A stretch of DNA of 64,000 nucleotides from JALOLG01 sp963776935 (GTDB lineage: Bacteria; Actinomycetota; Acidimicrobiia; Acidimicrobiales; Ilumatobacteraceae), in contig CAVZOP010000002.1 in assembly GCA_963776935.1 (NCBI GenBank), positions 372,001 to 436,000 of the forward strand, written 5' to 3'. The position numbers were made by a program, and so were the translations under genes. The notes below the pieces were generated by a model. It saw only the letters and a list, made by a program, of their open reading frames with translations. It had not been told where the DNA came from and searched no databases. Of the stretch, positions 1-7,746 are shown piece after piece. How positions within the stretch are numbered: position 1 is the stretch's first letter; every line of letters begins with the position of its first letter.

Positions 1-695
1 CGCCGAGCGTCGAGTACCGCGTGCGCCGGACCGACGGCGAGATCGTGCTCGTCGACAACCCCGCCGATCTTCCCGACCCGCAGAAGATCGACTACGTCGA
101 GGAGCCCTACTTCAGGGTGTCGATCATCACGCCCAAGGAGTACACGGGGCCGCTGATGGACCTGTGCCAGACACGGCGCGGCGAGATGAAGAAGATGGAG
201 TACCTCTCACCCGAGCGCGTCCAGCTCGACTACGAGGTGCCGCTGGCCGAGGTCGTCGTCGACTTCTTCGACCAGATGAAGAGCCGCACCCAGGGCTACG
301 CGAGCCTCGACTACGAGCTCGCCGGCTACCGGCGGTCGAACCTCGTCAAGGTCGACCTGCTCCTCAACGGTGTGGTCGCCGACGCCTTCTCGACGATCGT
401 CCACCGCGACAAGTCGTTCGACTACGGCCGGCGGATGTGCGAGAAGTTCCGCGAGCTGATCCCGCGGCAGATGTTCGACGTACCCATCCAGGCCGCGATC
501 GGCGGCAAGATCATCGCCCGCGAGACGGTGCGGGCCAAGCGCAAGGACGTCACCGCCAAGTGCTACGGCGGCGACATCACCCGCAAGCGCAAGCTGCTCG
601 AGAAGCAGAAGGAAGGCAAGAAGAAGATGAAGTCGATCGGGCGCGTCGAGGTGCCCGGCGACGTCTTCATCTCGGCGCTCAAGCTCGACGACTGA
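1..695 (+). CDS. lepA: Elongation factor 4 (LepA), C-terminal part
   Basis: Translational GTPase that acts on stalled or mistranslocated ribosomes. The window opens inside the gene; the frame is open from base 3 to the stop at 693-695, so about 230 C-terminal residues are present and the GTPase domain lies upstream of the window. Visible family marks are the RGYASLDYE segment of the EF-G-V-like domain and the LepA-specific C-terminal domain with IIARETVRAKRKDVTAKCYG followed by GGDITRKRKLLEKQKEGKKK and the VEVPGDVF ending. These match the family almost residue for residue, so the assignment is firm. Only 7 bp separate its stop from the stop of the convergent MFS gene. Confidence 0.97.
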   Translation, partial: PSVEYRVRRTDGEIVLVDNPADLPDPQKIDYVEEPYFRVSIITPKEYTGPLMDLCQTRRGEMKKMEYLSPERVQLDYEVPLAEVVVDFFDQMKSRTQGYASLDYELAGYRRSNLVKVDLLLNGVVADAFSTIVHRDKSFDYGRRMCEKFRELIPRQMFDVPIQAAIGGKIIARETVRAKRKDVTAKCYGGDITRKRKLLEKQKEGKKKMKSIGRVEVPGDVFISALKLDD

Positions 696-702
696 GAGGT
701 CG

Positions 703-1998
703 TCAGTTGGCCGCGGCGACCGGTGAGCGGTCGGCCGATGTACCGCGGGATGCGTAGATGGCGGCGACGACGACCGTGAGGGTCGCGATCAGCGCGCCGT
801 AGAACATCGACCAGCTGGCGCTCACATTGTCGCCGACCCAGCCGGTGATCGGCGCACCGATCGGTGCCGAGCCGAGGAACAGCACGGCTCCGAGGGCGAG
901 GACGCGGCCGCGCATGTCGGGACTCGTCCGTTCGGCGAAGATCGAGTTGCTGGCGGCGATGAACGCGGCGACACCTGCCCCGAACGGCACTGCGATCGCG
1001 AACGTCAGCACCGTGCTCGTGGAGAACGCCATGACCGTCATCGTCGCCGCCGTCACGAGCACCGACGCGAACACCAATCGGATGCGCACGACGTGGAGGC
1101 GGGCAACCATCAGGGCGCCGAGCACACTGCCGACGCTGGTGACCGACAGGACCCACCCGAAGAGCTCGTCGGAGGCGTGGAGCTGGTCGCGGATGAGCAG
1201 CGGGATCGACACCGCGTAGTTGAACGCGAACGTGCACACGATCGCGTACACCGTGACGCTGAGGCGGAGCACGGGGTCGGCCCACACCGCCCGCAGCCCG
1301 TCGCGGATCGGGGTGTCGCTGGCGGGCGCCGGGGCGTTGCGATACAGACGCGAGGGGTCGATCGCGATCAACGCCCACAGCAGGGCGAGGAACGAAACCC
1401 CGTTGAGCACGAAGCACCACCCGGTGCCGAGCACACCGGCGAACAGGGCGGCGAGGGCCGGGCCGAAGATGCGCGACCCGGTCATCACCGACGTGTTCAG
1501 CGACATCACGTTCGTCAGGTCCTTGCGGTCGACCAGCTCGGTGGCGAGCCCGCGGCGTGCCGGGTTGTCGATCGCACCGATGATGCCGAGCGCCAGCGAC
1601 ATCGCGTACACGATCGGGATCGTCGCCACGCCGGTCAGGTCGAGCACGCCCAGGGCAATGGCCTGCACGCCCATCGCGGCCTGGGTGATGATCGTCAGGT
1701 GCCGCCTGTCGAAGCGGTCGGCCAAGGCGCCCGCCCAGAGGCCGATCAACAACATCGGGAGGAACTGGCAGGCGGTGACGATGCCGAGCGCCAGGCCGTC
1801 GCCGCCGAGGCTGCGCACGAGCAGCACCTGGGCGGTCGCCTGCAGCCACGTGCCGACGTTCGACACCGCCATGCCGGCGAAGAACAGCTTGGCGTTGCGT
1901 TCCCGCAACGACCGGAACATCTGCGAACCGCCGGCCTCCGCGCTCACCGTCTCCGGGCCCGTCGTCTCCTGGGTGGTGACGAGGGGCACTGGTTCCAC
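703..1998 (-). CDS. MFS transporter, EntS/MFS_3-like exporter
   Basis: Twelve-helix major facilitator of about 431 residues. The early FRSLRERNAKLFFAGMAVSN segment and the ADRFDRRHL loop between helices 2 and 3 are typical of the drug/siderophore exporter branch (MFS_3). Substrate unknown. The GTG at 1998 is preceded six bases upstream by a TAGCAT hexamer (minus strand, 2005-2010), which would give a leaderless mRNA. The ATG at 1920, directly before FRSLRERN, is the alternative start. It diverges from hrcA and shares its intergenic region, so HrcA at the CIRCE element could also affect it. Confidence 0.85.
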   Translation of the reverse strand: MEPVPLVTTQETTGPETVSAEAGGSQMFRSLRERNAKLFFAGMAVSNVGTWLQATAQVLLVRSLGGDGLALGIVTACQFLPMLLIGLWAGALADRFDRRHLTIITQAAMGVQAIALGVLDLTGVATIPIVYAMSLALGIIGAIDNPARRGLATELVDRKDLTNVMSLNTSVMTGSRIFGPALAALFAGVLGTGWCFVLNGVSFLALLWALIAIDPSRLYRNAPAPASDTPIRDGLRAVWADPVLRLSVTVYAIVCTFAFNYAVSIPLLIRDQLHASDELFGWVLSVTSVGSVLGALMVARLHVVRIRLVFASVLVTAATMTVMAFSTSTVLTFAIAVPFGAGVAAFIAASNSIFAERTSPDMRGRVLALGAVLFLGSAPIGAPITGWVGDNVSASWSMFYGALIATLTVVVAAIYASRGTSADRSPVAAAN

Positions 1999-2028
1999 GC
2001 GGGCATGCTAGGACTCCCCTGGCTGGCG

Positions 2029-2055
2029 TTAGCACTCGATAGCCTTGATTGCCAA
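2029..2055 (+). promoter_or_regulatory. CIRCE element (HrcA operator)
   Basis: TTAGCACTC at 2029-2037 is a perfect left arm of the CIRCE consensus. After exactly nine bases, GATTGCCAA at 2047-2055 matches seven of nine bases of the right arm GAGTGCTAA. It ends one base before the hrcA ATG, so HrcA bound here would block initiation of its own hrcA-dnaJ transcript. Confidence 0.9.
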
Positions 2056-2056
2056 G

Positions 2057-3049
2057 ATGCTGGACGAACGGAAGACGGCGATCCTCGGCGCTGTCGTGCA
2101 GGAGTACATCGCGACGGCGCAACCCGTCGGCTCGACCCACATCGCCGGCGCGCCCGGTGTCGCGGTGTCGTCGGCGACGGTGCGCAACGAGATGGCGGTG
2201 CTCGAGCAGGAGGGCTACCTGGTCCAGCCCCACACGTCGGCCGGACGCATCCCGACCGACAAGGGCTACCGGTTCTTCGTCGACCACCTCGCCGCGCCCG
2301 GCCGCCTCGATGCGGCGACGAGTGCCGAGGTCGGTGCGTTCTTCTCCGCGGCCCACGGCCGGTTGGAGGAGATGCTGCTGCGCACGAGCAACCTGCTCTC
2401 CCACCTCACCAGCTACGCGGCGGTGGTCGTCGGTCCCAAGACCGAGGCGGCGACGGTCCGCAGCATCCAACTCGTCGGGCTGTCGCACCAGCACGCCACG
2501 GTCGTGGTCGTGCTCGGCAACGGGACGGTCGAGAACCAGATCGTCGAACTGCCGGCGGAGACCACCGACGCCACCGTCGATGCCGCGTCGGCACATCTCG
2601 CACGTGCGCTCGTGGGTTCGACGATGGCGTCGGCCGAGATCGGCCCGAGCGGTGACGCCGCTGTCGATGCCGTGTGCAGCAGCGCGTTCGAGGCGATCCG
2701 GCAGGTCTCGGGCGACGACCACGTCTACGTCGGTGGCGCGTCGTGGATGGCGGGCGCGTTCGACGCCGTCGAGGTCGTTCGCGACGTCCTGCACACGCTC
2801 GAGCAACAGTTCATCGTCGTGTCCCTCGTGCGCGACATCGTCGATCGCGGGATGTCGGTGGCGATCGGGATCGAGCACGGCGTCGAGCCGCTGTCGGCCT
2901 GCTCCGTGGTCGTGGCGCCGGTCGTGGTCGGTGGCGAGCACCTCGGCTCGGTCGGCGTGCTCGGTCCGACCCGCATGAACTATCCCCAGGCCCTCGCCAC
3001 GGTCGACGTGGTGTCCGAACGACTCGGCCGCCGCCTCGAGGAAGGCTGA
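2057..3049 (+). CDS. hrcA: Heat-inducible transcription repressor HrcA
   Basis: About 330 residues, full length. It represses class I heat-shock genes by binding CIRCE and is itself activated by GroEL in other bacteria. The N-terminal winged helix shows VSSATVRNEMAVLEQEGYL and the SAGRIPTDKGYRFFVD signature; the C-terminal GAF-like domain contains the QFIVVSLVRDI region. ATG 2057 is preferred to TTG 2045, which lies inside the operator. The dnaJ start follows its stop by two bases, and the perfect CIRCE half-site just upstream confirms the identity. Confidence 0.96.
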   Translation: MLDERKTAILGAVVQEYIATAQPVGSTHIAGAPGVAVSSATVRNEMAVLEQEGYLVQPHTSAGRIPTDKGYRFFVDHLAAPGRLDAATSAEVGAFFSAAHGRLEEMLLRTSNLLSHLTSYAAVVVGPKTEAATVRSIQLVGLSHQHATVVVVLGNGTVENQIVELPAETTDATVDAASAHLARALVGSTMASAEIGPSGDAAVDAVCSSAFEAIRQVSGDDHVYVGGASWMAGAFDAVEVVRDVLHTLEQQFIVVSLVRDIVDRGMSVAIGIEHGVEPLSACSVVVAPVVVGGEHLGSVGVLGPTRMNYPQALATVDVVSERLGRRLEEG

Positions 3050-3051
3050 CG

Positions 3052-4176
3052 ATGCCCGGCGACCTGTACGCGATCCTCGGCGTGCCGCATTCGGCGTCGG
3101 CCGACGAGATCAAGCGCGCCTACCGGCAGAAGGCACGCGAGCTGCACCCCGATGCCAACCCCGACGATCCGGAGACCGGTGAGCACTTCAAGGAGGTGGC
3201 GCGGGCCTACCAGGTGTTGTCCGACCCCGAGCAGCGTTCCCGCTACGACCGCTACGGCGACGCCGGCATCGGTGGCGCGGGCGGCGGTGCCGACGCCGGG
3301 TTCGGCGGTGGCCTGGGCGACTTGTTCGATGCCTTCTTCGGGGGTCAGGCGAGCCCGTTCGGCGGTGGGCGGCGCGGTCCGAGCGGACCTCCGCGCGGCC
3401 AGGACATGGAGGTGGTCGCCGACCTGACGTTCGAACAGGCCGTGTTCGGTGCCCAGATCCCGGTGTCGCTGCGCCTGCCGCAGCGCTGCGACGACTGCGG
3501 GGGCAGCGGTGCCGGCGAGTCGACCAAGCCGGTCACGTGCTCCGAGTGCAACGGCACCGGTCAAGTGCGTCGGGTGCGCCAGAGCGTCCTCGGCCAGATG
3601 GTCACGTCGAGCCCCTGCCAGCGTTGCGGCGGGCTCGGCGAGGTGATCGTCACCCCTTGCCCGACCTGTCGGGGCGAAGGACGCGTCACGGCGGACAAGA
3701 CGTACCAGGTCGACGTGCCCGCCGGCGTCGACACCGGATCGACGCTGCGTCTCACCGGGCGGGGCGCGGCCGGGCCGCGGTCAGGGCGTTCCGGCGATCT
3801 CTACGTGCACATCCGCGTCGCTCCTCACGATCGGTACGAGCGTGACGGCGACGACCTCGTCACCGACGTCCCCATCTCGATCGCCCAGGCGGCGCTCGGC
3901 ACGCGGCTGACGTTGAGCACCCTCGATGGCGACGAGGACCTCGTGGTGCAGGCCGGCACCCAGCCCGGACGAGAGTTCGTGCTGCGCGGGCGCGGTGTGC
4001 CACGGCTCCAGGGCCACGGTCGCGGCGACTTGCGGGCGATCGTGCGCGTCGACGTGCCGACCAAGCTCACACCCGAGGAGACGGCCCTGCTGCGCAGCTT
4101 CGCCGAAGGTCGCGGCGAGCAGGTCGGTGACGGTGGGCAGGGCCTGTTCTCCCGCATCAAGTCCGCCTTCTCGTGA
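3052..4176 (+). CDS. dnaJ: Chaperone protein DnaJ
   Basis: Co-chaperone that stimulates DnaK ATPase; 374 residues with the full class I layout. The J domain has HPD at residues 32-34, then a Gly/Phe-rich stretch (about 73-115), four zinc motifs from about residue 146 (CDDCGGSG, CSECNGTG, CQRCGGLG, CPTCRGEG) and the C-terminal substrate domains. A GAGGAAGG ribosome-binding site sits in the end of hrcA. Pairing with hrcA, as in other actinobacteria (the dnaJ2 arrangement), puts it under heat-shock control through CIRCE. dnaK and grpE are not in the window. Confidence 0.96.
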   Translation: MPGDLYAILGVPHSASADEIKRAYRQKARELHPDANPDDPETGEHFKEVARAYQVLSDPEQRSRYDRYGDAGIGGAGGGADAGFGGGLGDLFDAFFGGQASPFGGGRRGPSGPPRGQDMEVVADLTFEQAVFGAQIPVSLRLPQRCDDCGGSGAGESTKPVTCSECNGTGQVRRVRQSVLGQMVTSSPCQRCGGLGEVIVTPCPTCRGEGRVTADKTYQVDVPAGVDTGSTLRLTGRGAAGPRSGRSGDLYVHIRVAPHDRYERDGDDLVTDVPISIAQAALGTRLTLSTLDGDEDLVVQAGTQPGREFVLRGRGVPRLQGHGRGDLRAIVRVDVPTKLTPEETALLRSFAEGRGEQVGDGGQGLFSRIKSAFS

Positions 4177-4838
4177 ACGACGAGCTGCGCCGTTCTGCAG
4201 CTCACATCCTCGTTGCCGACGTCGAGTCGCCGGAACTGACCGACGACGCGGCCCACCACGTGTTGCGGGTGCTCCGAGTCGGCGAGCACGAACCGGTGAC
4301 CATCACCGACGGTCACGGACGGTGGCGAAGCTGCCACATCAGTTCGGCGGGCTTGCGCGCGGCCGGTGACGTGGCGATCGCCGAGCGTCCCGTCGCGTCG
4401 ACGATCGCGGTCGCGATCCCCAAGCAGGATCGACCCGAGTGGGTCGTCCAGAAGGCGACCGAGCTCGGGATCGATCGCATCGTCTTCCTGCACGCCGAAC
4501 GGTCGGTCGTGCGGTGGGACGGCGAGCGAGCCGAGCGGCACCTGATCCGGCTGTCGCGGGTCGCAGGGGAGGCGTTGATGCAATCGCGGCAGGTCTGGCT
4601 CCCCGAGATCGTCGGCCCACTGCCGGCCGCCGACGTGCTCCCCGGCGCCGTCGCGGCCGAGCCCGGCGGTCGGTCGGTGACGTCTACTGACCGCCTGATC
4701 GCGATCGGACCGGAGGGCGGGTGGACGCCGGACGAGCTGGCCCTCGCCAAGGATCAGGTCGCACTCGGCGACGCCGTGCTGCGGGTCGAGACGGCGGCGC
4801 TCGTGGCATGCGTCGAAATGAGCCGCCAGAAGCATTGA
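4173..4838 (+). CDS. rsmE: 16S rRNA m3U1498 methyltransferase RsmE
   Basis: SPOUT-class methyltransferase for U1498 of 16S rRNA; 221 residues. It has the PUA-like N-terminus (DDAAHHVLRVLRV) and the knot motifs IPKQDRPEWVVQKATELG, AIGPEGGW and VLRVETAALVA. The GTG start overlaps the dnaJ stop in a GTGA, so it is the third cistron of the hrcA operon. The hrcA-dnaJ-rsmE order is common in actinobacteria and cyanobacteria. Confidence 0.95.
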   Translation: MNDELRRSAAHILVADVESPELTDDAAHHVLRVLRVGEHEPVTITDGHGRWRSCHISSAGLRAAGDVAIAERPVASTIAVAIPKQDRPEWVVQKATELGIDRIVFLHAERSVVRWDGERAERHLIRLSRVAGEALMQSRQVWLPEIVGPLPAADVLPGAVAAEPGGRSVTSTDRLIAIGPEGGWTPDELALAKDQVALGDAVLRVETAALVACVEMSRQKH

Positions 4839-4908
4839 TCCAACCTTGCCGAAGAACGGAGTGTGTACGCTCCGTGGTCGGCTACCATGAAACACTCACA
4901 CGGCGGGA

Positions 4909-4921
4909 TCACACAAAGTGA
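4909..4921 (+). promoter_or_regulatory. Candidate BldD box upstream of bldD
   Basis: TCAC-ACAAA-GTGA matches the Streptomyces BldD consensus as I recall it (TNAC-NC(A/T)GN-GTNA) at all fixed positions but one. It lies 20 bases before the bldD-like ATG. A possible -10 (TACCAT, 4883-4888) is upstream of it. Autoregulation is known for Streptomyces BldD. Confidence 0.55.
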
Positions 4922-4941
4922 GAAATGGCGGGCAGAGGTTT

Positions 4942-5451
4942 ATGAGCGACAACGACGACTACGAGGGCGCATCGGCATACAGCGTGCTTGTCGGTGAACG
5001 TCTCCGGACGATCCGCAAGCAGAAGCGTTTGTCACTGCACGAGGTCGAATCGCAATCTGACCAGGAGTTCAAGGCGTCGGTGCTGGGCGCCTACGAACGC
5101 GGTGAGCGCGCATTGTCGTTGCCGCGGCTCGATCGTCTGGCGCAGTTCTACCGGGTGCCGGTCGAGCAGCTGCTGCCGCGGGGCGACCCGTCGCTCGGAG
5201 CCGACGAGACGGGTGCCGTTCGGTGGAAGCTGGCGATCGACATCGAGAAGCTCACGCAGCTGTCCGGTTCACCGTTCGAGATGCTGACGCGGTTCCTCCG
5301 GATGATCCAGGTGCAGCGCCAGGACTTCAACGGCCGCGTGCTCACGATCCGGGGCGACGACAAGCGGGCGATCGCGGCGATGCTCGACATCCCCGTCGAT
5401 CAGGTCACGTCACGGCTGGAAGCGCTCGATCTGGTCTTCCGGCTGGCCTGA
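4942..5451 (+). CDS. bldD: BldD-like transcriptional regulator with c-di-GMP motif
   Basis: 169 residues, the length of Streptomyces BldD (167). The XRE-type helix-turn-helix (about 15-75) contains LRTIRKQKRLSLHEVE and GAYERGERALSL. The C-terminal domain carries RQD (126-128), eight residues, then RGDD (137-140). This is the R-x-D-X8-R-x-x-D signature through which BldD binds the c-di-GMP tetramer that dimerises it on DNA. ATG 4942 is chosen because GAGG lies just upstream and the alignment with BldD begins there. Role by homology: global repressor tuned by c-di-GMP; the regulon in this organism is unknown. Stand-alone gene, followed 33 bp later by hemW. Confidence 0.9.
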   Translation: MSDNDDYEGASAYSVLVGERLRTIRKQKRLSLHEVESQSDQEFKASVLGAYERGERALSLPRLDRLAQFYRVPVEQLLPRGDPSLGADETGAVRWKLAIDIEKLTQLSGSPFEMLTRFLRMIQVQRQDFNGRVLTIRGDDKRAIAAMLDIPVDQVTSRLEALDLVFRLA

Positions 5452-5484
5452 CGACGCCGAGATGGCGATCGTGCACCGCGAGCG

Positions 5485-6547
5485 ATGAGCGAGCCGTTCG
5501 GGGTCTATCTCCACATACCGTTCTGCGTCTCGAAGTGCGATTACTGCGCGTTCGCGACGTGGACCGATCGTCATCACCTCACCGAGGCCTACCTGGCGGC
5601 GCTCAGGACCGACATCGCGAGGGCCGTCGCGGATGGGATGCCGCCGGCGACGAGCATCTTCGTCGGTGGTGGCACGCCCACGCTCGTACCGGGTGCCGCG
5701 CTGGCCGAGGTGCTGCGATCGGTCCCGGTCGCTGGCGGCGCCGAGATCACGGTCGAGTGCAACCCTGACGACGTCACCGTCGAGCTGCTCACCGAGTACG
5801 TCGCGGCCGGCGTCAACCGAGTCAGCATCGGTGTGCAGTCGATGGTCGGCCACGTGCTCGGCTCACTCGGACGGTGGCACGACCAGAGCAACGTCGTGAC
5901 GGCGGTGGAGGCTGTCCGATCGGTGGGGTTGCCGACGTTCAACGTCGATGTGATCTACGGCGCGGCGGGCGAGCGGCTGTCCGACTGGAGGGCCACGGTG
6001 GAGTCGATCCTGACCTTCGACCCACCGCACGTGTCGGCGTACGCGCTCACGATCGAGGCCGGCACCCCACTTGCCGCCCAACCCGACCGGCATCCCGACG
6101 ACGACGACCAGGCCGACAAATACGAGCTCGTCGACGCTGCCCTCACTGCCGCCGGACTCGAGAACTACGAGGTGTCGAACTGGGCGCCGCGCCGGGCACG
6201 AGTGCCGGCACAACCTCGTCTACTGGCGCCAGCAGGACTACACCGGCTTCGGCTGTGCGGCGCACTCGCACCGGGAGGGCCGGCGCTGGTGGAACGTGCG
6301 CACGCCCGACCGCTACATCGAGCTCGTCGAGCGAGCTCTGCCGACCGAGGCGTCCGGGGAGACGCTCGACGACGAGACCCGACGGATCGAGGGGTTGCAG
6401 CTGGCGCTGCGGATGCGCGACGGCGTCCCCGTCGACTCGCTCGACGGCGACTCCCTCGACGGCCTGGTCGACCGGATCGGCGACCGGTGGGTGTTGACCC
6501 GATCCGGCCGCCTGCTCGCCAACGCGATCTCCCTCCGCCTCCACTGA
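5485..6547 (+). CDS. hemW: HemW-like radical SAM haem chaperone (one apparent frameshift)
   Basis: Radical-SAM family protein related to HemN but of the HemW type, which delivers haem and is not coproporphyrinogen dehydrogenase. CVSKCDYC supplies the 4Fe-4S cysteines, VGGGTPTLV the glycine-rich SAM motif, and RHNLVYW is the HemW-specific HNxxYW. The frame breaks after NYEVSNWAP and resumes with GHECRHN. Deleting one C of the pair at 6192-6193 restores a continuous protein of about 353 residues. The interruption looks like a sequence error, not decay. Confidence 0.9.
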
Positions 6548-6564
6548 CCTGATCCCAACCCTTG

Positions 6565-6613
6565 GTTTGTGTCACCGCCACCGGTGATCTTCGCCGATGT
6601 CGGTGACACAAAC
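6565..6613. repeat. 49-bp intergenic palindrome, family A copy 1
   Basis: Arms GTTTGTGTCACCG / CGGTGACACAAAC (6565-6577, 6601-6613) are perfect and extend one more G/C pair outward. The 23-base centre contains a second stem, CGGTGA-TCT-TCGCCG, with one G-T wobble. It sits between the convergent hemW and oxygenase genes. The T-rich 5' arm and A-rich 3' arm are the reverse of an intrinsic terminator. Confidence 0.85.
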
Positions 6614-6629
6614 CTGGGGATGCGAGGTG

Positions 6630-7628
6630 TCAGCGGGTCGGGGATTCGAGGCGGGCGAACAGGTCGGGGAAGACCTTGGCGACCTTGGCGGTCAGGTACT
6701 CGCCGTAGGTGCCGGACCAGACCCGGACGCTCGTGCCGTCCCACCTGCGCTCGACGTCGTCTGCGGGCGGCGACCCGTCGAGCGGCAGTGGCACGACCTC
6801 GGCATCCCACGAGGGGTCGAAGAAGAACGGGAACGACAGCCGGCTGTGGCCGCTCAGGTTCCTGACGCGATGCGGCGTCGATCGGTAGCGCCCCTCGGTC
6901 AGCCGGTCGAGCATGTCGCCGATGTTGCACACGAGCACGTCGGGCTCGGCGGGCACGTCGATCCAGCCGTCGGGGGCGTGGACCTGCAGGCCGCCGCGGT
7001 CGTCCTGGGCGAGCAGCGTGAGCAGGCCGTAGTCGGTGTGCTCCGCGACGCCCCAGTCGGAGTCGTCGCCGGGTGGGTAGTGGAAGATCCGGAACAGCAC
7101 GGTCGGGTCGGCCGTGACGTGCTCCTCGAACCACGTCGGCGTGAGCCCGAGCCCGATCGCGATGCCGCGCATCACCGCGGCAGCCACCGGCTCGAGTTGT
7201 GCCAACCAATCGAGCACCGTCGGGCCGAGGTCGGCCGGCTCATCGGGGAACAGGTTCGGGCCGTGCAATGGAACCGCGGCGACGACCCTCGGGTGCGTCG
7301 GCGCGTGCTCGGCGCCGAAGTACAGACCTTCTTTGCGGTCGGGCCGTCCCGACGTCAGCTCGCCACCGACGGGGAACCAGCCCCGCCACGCCGGCCCTGC
7401 GTTCGGCATCGCGATCGACTGCTTCACCACGTCGGGTTGGGCGAAGAACTGGCGCGCCGCGGCGTCGATCCGGCCCAGCAGATCGGGGTCGACACCGTGC
7501 CCGGTGATGCGGAAGAACCCGATGTCGCGGCAGGCGCGATCGATCTCCCGGGCGACGCCTTCGACGTCGCCGTGACCGTTGACGAGAGGCGCCACATCCA
7601 CCAACGGGAGGTGGGTCGCGGCGGTCAC
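6630..7628 (-). CDS. 2-oxoglutarate/Fe(II) oxygenase, isopenicillin N synthase family
   Basis: Cytosolic non-haem iron oxygenase of about 332 residues, with the DIOX_N region (LPLVDVAPL, GFFRITGHGV) and the jelly-roll 2OG-FeII domain. The iron triad is visible as H and D in EHTDYG and H in TPHRV; the RLSF segment supplies the Arg/Ser that hold 2-oxoglutarate. Substrate unknown; the family ranges from antibiotic to hormone and nucleoside oxidation. The start is GTG 7628: a longer frame to 7727 would run antisense through tRNA-Val. TACGCT (7636-7641, minus strand) lies seven bases upstream, so the mRNA is probably leaderless. Confidence 0.88.
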   Translation of the reverse strand: MTAATHLPLVDVAPLVNGHGDVEGVAREIDRACRDIGFFRITGHGVDPDLLGRIDAAARQFFAQPDVVKQSIAMPNAGPAWRGWFPVGGELTSGRPDRKEGLYFGAEHAPTHPRVVAAVPLHGPNLFPDEPADLGPTVLDWLAQLEPVAAAVMRGIAIGLGLTPTWFEEHVTADPTVLFRIFHYPPGDDSDWGVAEHTDYGLLTLLAQDDRGGLQVHAPDGWIDVPAEPDVLVCNIGDMLDRLTEGRYRSTPHRVRNLSGHSRLSFPFFFDPSWDAEVVPLPLDGSPPADDVERRWDGTSVRVWSGTYGEYLTAKVAKVFPDLFARLESPTR

Positions 7629-7652
7629 GACTGCTAGCGTACGGCCCGCTAC

Positions 7653-7726
7653 GGGCGCGTAGCTCAGTTGGTTAGAGCGCTTCCATGACACGGAAGAGGT
7701 CCCGGGTTCGAGTCCCGTCGTGCCCA
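7653..7726 (+). tRNA. tRNA-Val (anticodon GAC)
   Basis: 74-nt cloverleaf. Acceptor GGGCGCG pairs with CGTGCCC (one G-T), D-arm GCTC/GAGC, anticodon stem CTTCC/GGAAG around the loop ATGACAC (GAC at positions 34-36), and T-arm with TTCGAGT. The discriminator is A. CC follows but not the full CCA, so CCA is probably added enzymatically. It reads GUC codons, which are abundant in this GC-rich genome. Confidence 0.97.
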
Positions 7727-7746
7727 CCGAAGCCCTGGTCGTTGGC

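Noticed and set aside
563..2941. Open frame of 792 codons on the minus strand over lepA, MFS and hrcA
   Set aside because: It overlaps three well-supported genes in other frames and has shadow-type composition (Arg/His/Asp-rich).
6630..7727. Longer oxygenase frame beginning MGTTGLEPGTSSV
   Set aside because: Its first 33 codons are the antisense of tRNA-Val plus its flank. This is a well-known artefact peptide of tRNA reverse strands. The start was moved to GTG 7628.
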